From Paenibacillus dendritiformis (GTDB lineage Bacteria; Bacillota; Bacilli; Paenibacillales; Paenibacillaceae), in contig NZ_OX216966.1 in the NCBI RefSeq assembly GCF_945605565.1, positions 3,836,001-3,900,000 of the forward strand: a stretch of DNA of 64,000 bases, read 5' to 3'. The notes under the pieces were generated by a model. That model worked only from the letters and a program-made list of their open reading frames with translations, was not told the DNA's origin and did not search any database. Position 1 is the stretch's first letter, and each line of letters begins with the position of its first letter. Of this stretch, positions 61,264 to 64,000 are shown piece after piece. The translations under genes and the position numbers were made by a program.

Positions 61264-62076
61264 ATGGAAGCCAAAACAAAACCGCGAATCAAGCTGCACG
61301 GCTTCAACAATTTGACAAAATCATTAAGCTTCAATATGTACGATATTTGTTATACGAAGACCAAAGAAGAGCGTGAAGCTTATATCGAGTATATCGACGA
61401 ACAATATAACGCAGACCGGTTAACGGAGATATTGGAGACCGTAACCGAGATGATTGGCGCGAATATCGTCAACACCGCCAAGCAAGATTATGTTCCTCAA
61501 GGAGCGAGCGTGACCATGCTCGTATCCGAGGGACCCGTGATCGAGGTTCCCCGCACATCATCCGACGCAATTCCCGAGCCTCTTCCCGAGGCGGTGGTCA
61601 TGCAGTTGGATAAAAGCCATATTACGGTTCACACGTATCCCGAATACCACCCGAATGAAGGGATCAGCACCTTCCGAGCGGATATCGATGTAGCCACTTG
61701 CGGCGAAATCTCGCCCTTGAAAGCCTTGAATTATTTGATTGACTCCTTCGACACCGATATTATGACGATTGATTACCGGGTTCGGGGGTTCACGCGCGAT
61801 ATCGATGGCCGCAAATTATATATCGATCACGATATCCGCTCGATACAAGACTATCTTGACGACAGCATCATCCGGCAATTCGATCTGATCGATGTCAATG
61901 TGTATCAAGACAACATATTCCATACGAAGTGCCGGCTCAAAGCGTTCGATTTAGACAATTATTTATTCGGATATTCCAAAGAGGAAATAACCGCAGAGGA
62001 ACAGCAGGCCATCACGAAAAAAATTAAAACGGAAATGGACGAGATCTTTTTTGGAGTCGCTTCCTTGCGTTCCTGA
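61264..62076 (+). CDS. speD: S-adenosylmethionine decarboxylase (E. coli-type, long form)
   Basis: A 270-residue proenzyme that decarboxylates AdoMet to supply aminopropyl groups for spermidine. It cleaves itself at Ser118 in [11 protein letters not shown] to form the pyruvoyl cofactor. GCAxxx-type motifs such as [16 protein letters not shown] are also present. This length matches the long bacterial class (E. coli-type), not the short form of about 126 residues in B. subtilis. AAAGGAG lies 10 bases upstream. No speE or speA is nearby. Confidence 0.95.
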   Translation: MEAKTKPRIKLHGFNNLTKSLSFNMYDICYTKTKEEREAYIEYIDEQYNADRLTEILETVTEMIGANIVNTAKQDYVPQGASVTMLVSEGPVIEVPRTSSDAIPEPLPEAVVMQLDKSHITVHTYPEYHPNEGISTFRADIDVATCGEISPLKALNYLIDSFDTDIMTIDYRVRGFTRDIDGRKLYIDHDIRSIQDYLDDSIIRQFDLIDVNVYQDNIFHTKCRLKAFDLDNYLFGYSKEEITAEEQQAITKKIKTEMDEIFFGVASLRS

Positions 62077-62077
62077 A

Positions 62078-62132
62078 GCCATCAAAGCAGCTTGAGCAGT
62101 CGCTCACGCTGCCTTTATGGTTTCTTTTTTTT
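62078..62132 (+). terminator. Terminator of speD
   Basis: GCCATCAAAGCAGC pairs imperfectly with GCTGCCTTTATGGT, followed by TTTCTTTTTTTT. Confidence 0.8.
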
Positions 62133-62172
62133 GCCGCGAGAGAACTCCAATGTAGATCATATGAATGTTTGG

Positions 62173-62188
62173 TGTGATAAATATCACA
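62173..62188. promoter_or_regulatory. FNR-type binding site upstream of the activase gene
   Basis: TGTGATAAATATCACA is a perfect palindrome matching the Fnr/CRP-family site TGTGA-N6-TCACA known from Bacilli. It lies 50 bases upstream of the activase start codon, a fitting place to turn the gene on without oxygen. Confidence 0.7.
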
Positions 62189-62238
62189 CTTGATGTGTAC
62201 ACTAAGCAAAACTTGAACTGGGATAAGGAGGTAATCGA

Positions 62239-64000
62239 ATGACAACGAGAACCCCAGAGCTGGATTCCCTCATTATTGGAATTGACGTCGGCTCGACGAC
62301 AGTCAAAGCGACCGTGGTGGATCCAGACAGCAAGCAGATCGTATGGTCGGATTATCAGCGCCATCATACGAAGCAGGCAGAAAAAGTGTTAGAGTTGCTG
62401 GTTGCCATCGGCAACGAATTTCCGGATGTGAAGCCGGAAAATATCCGTGTCTTTGCGACCGGCTCCGGCAGTGGTCCTGTCGCTCCTCATATCGGCGCGA
62501 AATTCGTGCAGGAGGTCAATGCGGTCACGATGGCCGTGGAGCATCTCCATCCCGATGTCGGGAGCGTTATCGAACTCGGAGGGCAGGATGCGAAGATTAT
62601 TATTTTCAAGGAAAACAAGGAAACGGGCAATAAGCAGGCGCTTACCTCGATGAATGACAAATGCGCCTCCGGTACGGGCGCCACGATCGACAAGTGCATG
62701 ATTAAAGTAGGGATGCCTGCAGAAGAAGTAGGCAAGCTGCGCTTTGACGATTCGAAATTGCACCATGTCGCCGCCAAGTGCGGCGTATTTGCCGAAACGG
62801 ATATCGTTAATCTTGTGAAAAGCGGCATTCCATCAGGGGAGATCATGTGCTCGCTCGCAGATGCCATCGTCATGCAAAACCTCTCCGTGCTCACTCGGGG
62901 CAACACGCTGCGGCACCGGGTCCTGCTGCTGGGCGGGCCGAATACCTATTTGCCTTTCTTGCAGGAATGCTGGCGGTTGCGAATTCCTCAGACCTGGAAG
63001 GAGCGGGGCTACGAATATCCGACAGATGTGCCCATCGACAGCTTGATCTTCGTTCCGGATAATTCGCAGTATTATGCGGCTTACGGCGCTGTCCTGTACG
63101 GCCTGCATGAACCGGCGGATGTCGGCTTATACACGGGATTGGAGATGCTGAAGGAGTTCATTGCCCACGGCCGCAAGGCGAAGCTGGGCGAGAAGGCAGG
63201 CCCGCCGCTGGTGGCCAGCGAAGCGGATCTGGAGCAGTTCCGCCGGAGCTACAGCATTCCCAAGTTCACTTCCGCTACGTTCGCGCCAGGTCAGAAGGTA
63301 AGGGCGGTCATTGGATTAGATGGCGGTTCCACTTCGTCCAAAGCCGTTCTGGTCGATGAACAAGGGGATATTCTGCTGAAAGAATATCAGCTGTCCAAAG
63401 GCAATCCGCTGGAAGATACGAAAGAAATGCTGAAGCGGATCCGGGATACGCTGATGAGACAAGGGGCCGAGCTGGAGATTATCGGCTTCGGCGCTACGGG
63501 ATACGCCGCAGACGTGCTGGAAAAAACGTTGCGTGCAGACGTGAACATTGTAGAGACGGTCGCGCATATGATGAGCGCCGTTCACCAATTCGGCGACATC
63601 GATGTGATTTGCGATATCGGCGGTCAGGACATCAAGGTTCTCTTCCTCAAAAACCGGGATATTCGCAATTTCAAGCTGTCCAATCAATGCTCCGCCGGCA
63701 ACGGAATGCTCCTGCAAGCGATGGCGGATCAGTTCGGCATTCCGGTTCAAGAGTATGCAAATACGGCTTTTCATGCCGATTTGAGTCCCAAATTTTCATA
63801 CGGGTGCGCGGTATTCCTCGATGCGGACCGGGTCAATTTTCAGAAGGAAGGGTATTCGAAGGAGGAATTGCTCGCTGGACTCGCTCTCGTCCTGCCCAAA
63901 AACGTATGGCAGTATGTCGTGCAGATTCCGCGCATGTCCGAACTCGGGCGCAAGTTCGTGCTGCAGGGCGGAACCCAATACAATCTGGCAGCCGTCAAGG
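62239..64000 (+). CDS. 2-hydroxyacyl-CoA dehydratase activase-type protein (3' end outside window)
   Basis: At least 587 residues of a large protein that runs off the window; AAGGAGG lies 7 bases before the ATG. It has two BadF/BadG/BcrA/BcrD-type ATPase domains: the first with IGIDVGSTTVKATVVD, CASGTGATIDKC and CGVFAETDIV, the second with VIGLDGGSTSSKAVLVD, QCSAGNGMLLQ and YGCAVFLDADRV. Each pair of cysteines fits the [4Fe-4S] site that bridges the activase dimer. The family often continues with a DUF2229 or dehydratase part. It probably supplies electrons to a hydroxyacyl-CoA dehydratase or a related enzyme. An FNR-type box lies upstream. Confidence 0.88.
   Translation, partial: MTTRTPELDSLIIGIDVGSTTVKATVVDPDSKQIVWSDYQRHHTKQAEKVLELLVAIGNEFPDVKPENIRVFATGSGSGPVAPHIGAKFVQEVNAVTMAVEHLHPDVGSVIELGGQDAKIIIFKENKETGNKQALTSMNDKCASGTGATIDKCMIKVGMPAEEVGKLRFDDSKLHHVAAKCGVFAETDIVNLVKSGIPSGEIMCSLADAIVMQNLSVLTRGNTLRHRVLLLGGPNTYLPFLQECWRLRIPQTWKERGYEYPTDVPIDSLIFVPDNSQYYAAYGAVLYGLHEPADVGLYTGLEMLKEFIAHGRKAKLGEKAGPPLVASEADLEQFRRSYSIPKFTSATFAPGQKVRAVIGLDGGSTSSKAVLVDEQGDILLKEYQLSKGNPLEDTKEMLKRIRDTLMRQGAELEIIGFGATGYAADVLEKTLRADVNIVETVAHMMSAVHQFGDIDVICDIGGQDIKVLFLKNRDIRNFKLSNQCSAGNGMLLQAMADQFGIPVQEYANTAFHADLSPKFSYGCAVFLDADRVNFQKEGYSKEELLAGLALVLPKNVWQYVVQIPRMSELGRKFVLQGGTQYNLAAVK

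Noticed and set aside
1..64000. CRISPR arrays, tRNA or rRNA genes, prophage
   Set aside because: No regularly spaced repeats, no cloverleaf-like segments, no rRNA-like sequence and no phage structural genes were seen.

Overview
The window reads as chromosomal DNA of a spore-forming, plant-polymer-degrading member of the Bacillota, most likely a Paenibacillus. This is inferred from an H-type small acid-soluble spore protein, a YerC/TrpR-like regulator, strong AAGGAGG ribosome sites with frequent TTG/GTG starts, T-box and glycine riboswitches, and many glycoside-active proteins. There are no rRNA or tRNA genes and no CRISPR array.

Layout. 1-2.5 kb: the end of a secreted DUF4855 protein carrying both a cohesin and a dockerin. 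3.2-11.0 kb: a co-directional operon that can take tyrosine to acetyl-CoA (aminotransferase, HPPD, homogentisate dioxygenase, FAH-family hydrolase, two-subunit 3-oxoacid CoA-transferase, thiolase) plus a flavin reductase-like protein; no maleylacetoacetate isomerase is seen. 11.3-20.8 kb: single-gene units (LLM flavin oxidoreductase, EEP phosphatase/nuclease, LysR and SDR pair, nitronate monooxygenase-like enzyme, GNAT, AA10 lytic polysaccharide monooxygenase, aldehyde dehydrogenase). 20.9-22.7 kb: a promoter, tandem glycine riboswitch and terminator ahead of an alanine/glycine:cation symporter.

22.9-24.3 kb is an apparently intact IS3-family element with a -1 slippery heptamer, set in repeat-like intergenic DNA. 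24.7-33.3 kb is a glycan-use block: an AraC/GH39 fusion, an MFS transporter and two GH3 enzymes, with CcpA-type operator candidates. 33.4-39.0 kb looks like an accessory island: AT-rich by eye, holding an SDR/tautomerase/LysR group, decayed ISL3 and IS3 transposases, a small membrane protein and a secreted beta-rich protein. It is bounded on the right by a decayed, internally deleted copy of the GH3 gene. 39.1-42.5 kb is a sugar ABC importer preceded by two palindromic operators.

42.6-54 kb holds a VOC protein, a stand-alone MurE-type ligase beside a double-MerR regulator, two small stress/effector-type proteins divergent from a WYL regulator, a GNAT, sspH, a CDF metal exporter, a KhtT/KhtU-like K+/H+ antiporter pair and a TetR-controlled ABC exporter. 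54.2-57 kb holds a uridine-kinase-like gene and rtcB, the latter behind a leader with a tiny ORF and two terminator hairpins. 57.4-62.1 kb has a T-box-controlled glutaminyl-tRNA synthetase, a FusB-type EF-G-binding protein, a frameshifted DUF421 gene and a long-form speD. The window ends inside a large 2-hydroxyacyl-CoA dehydratase activase-type gene with an FNR-type box upstream, which suggests induction without oxygen.
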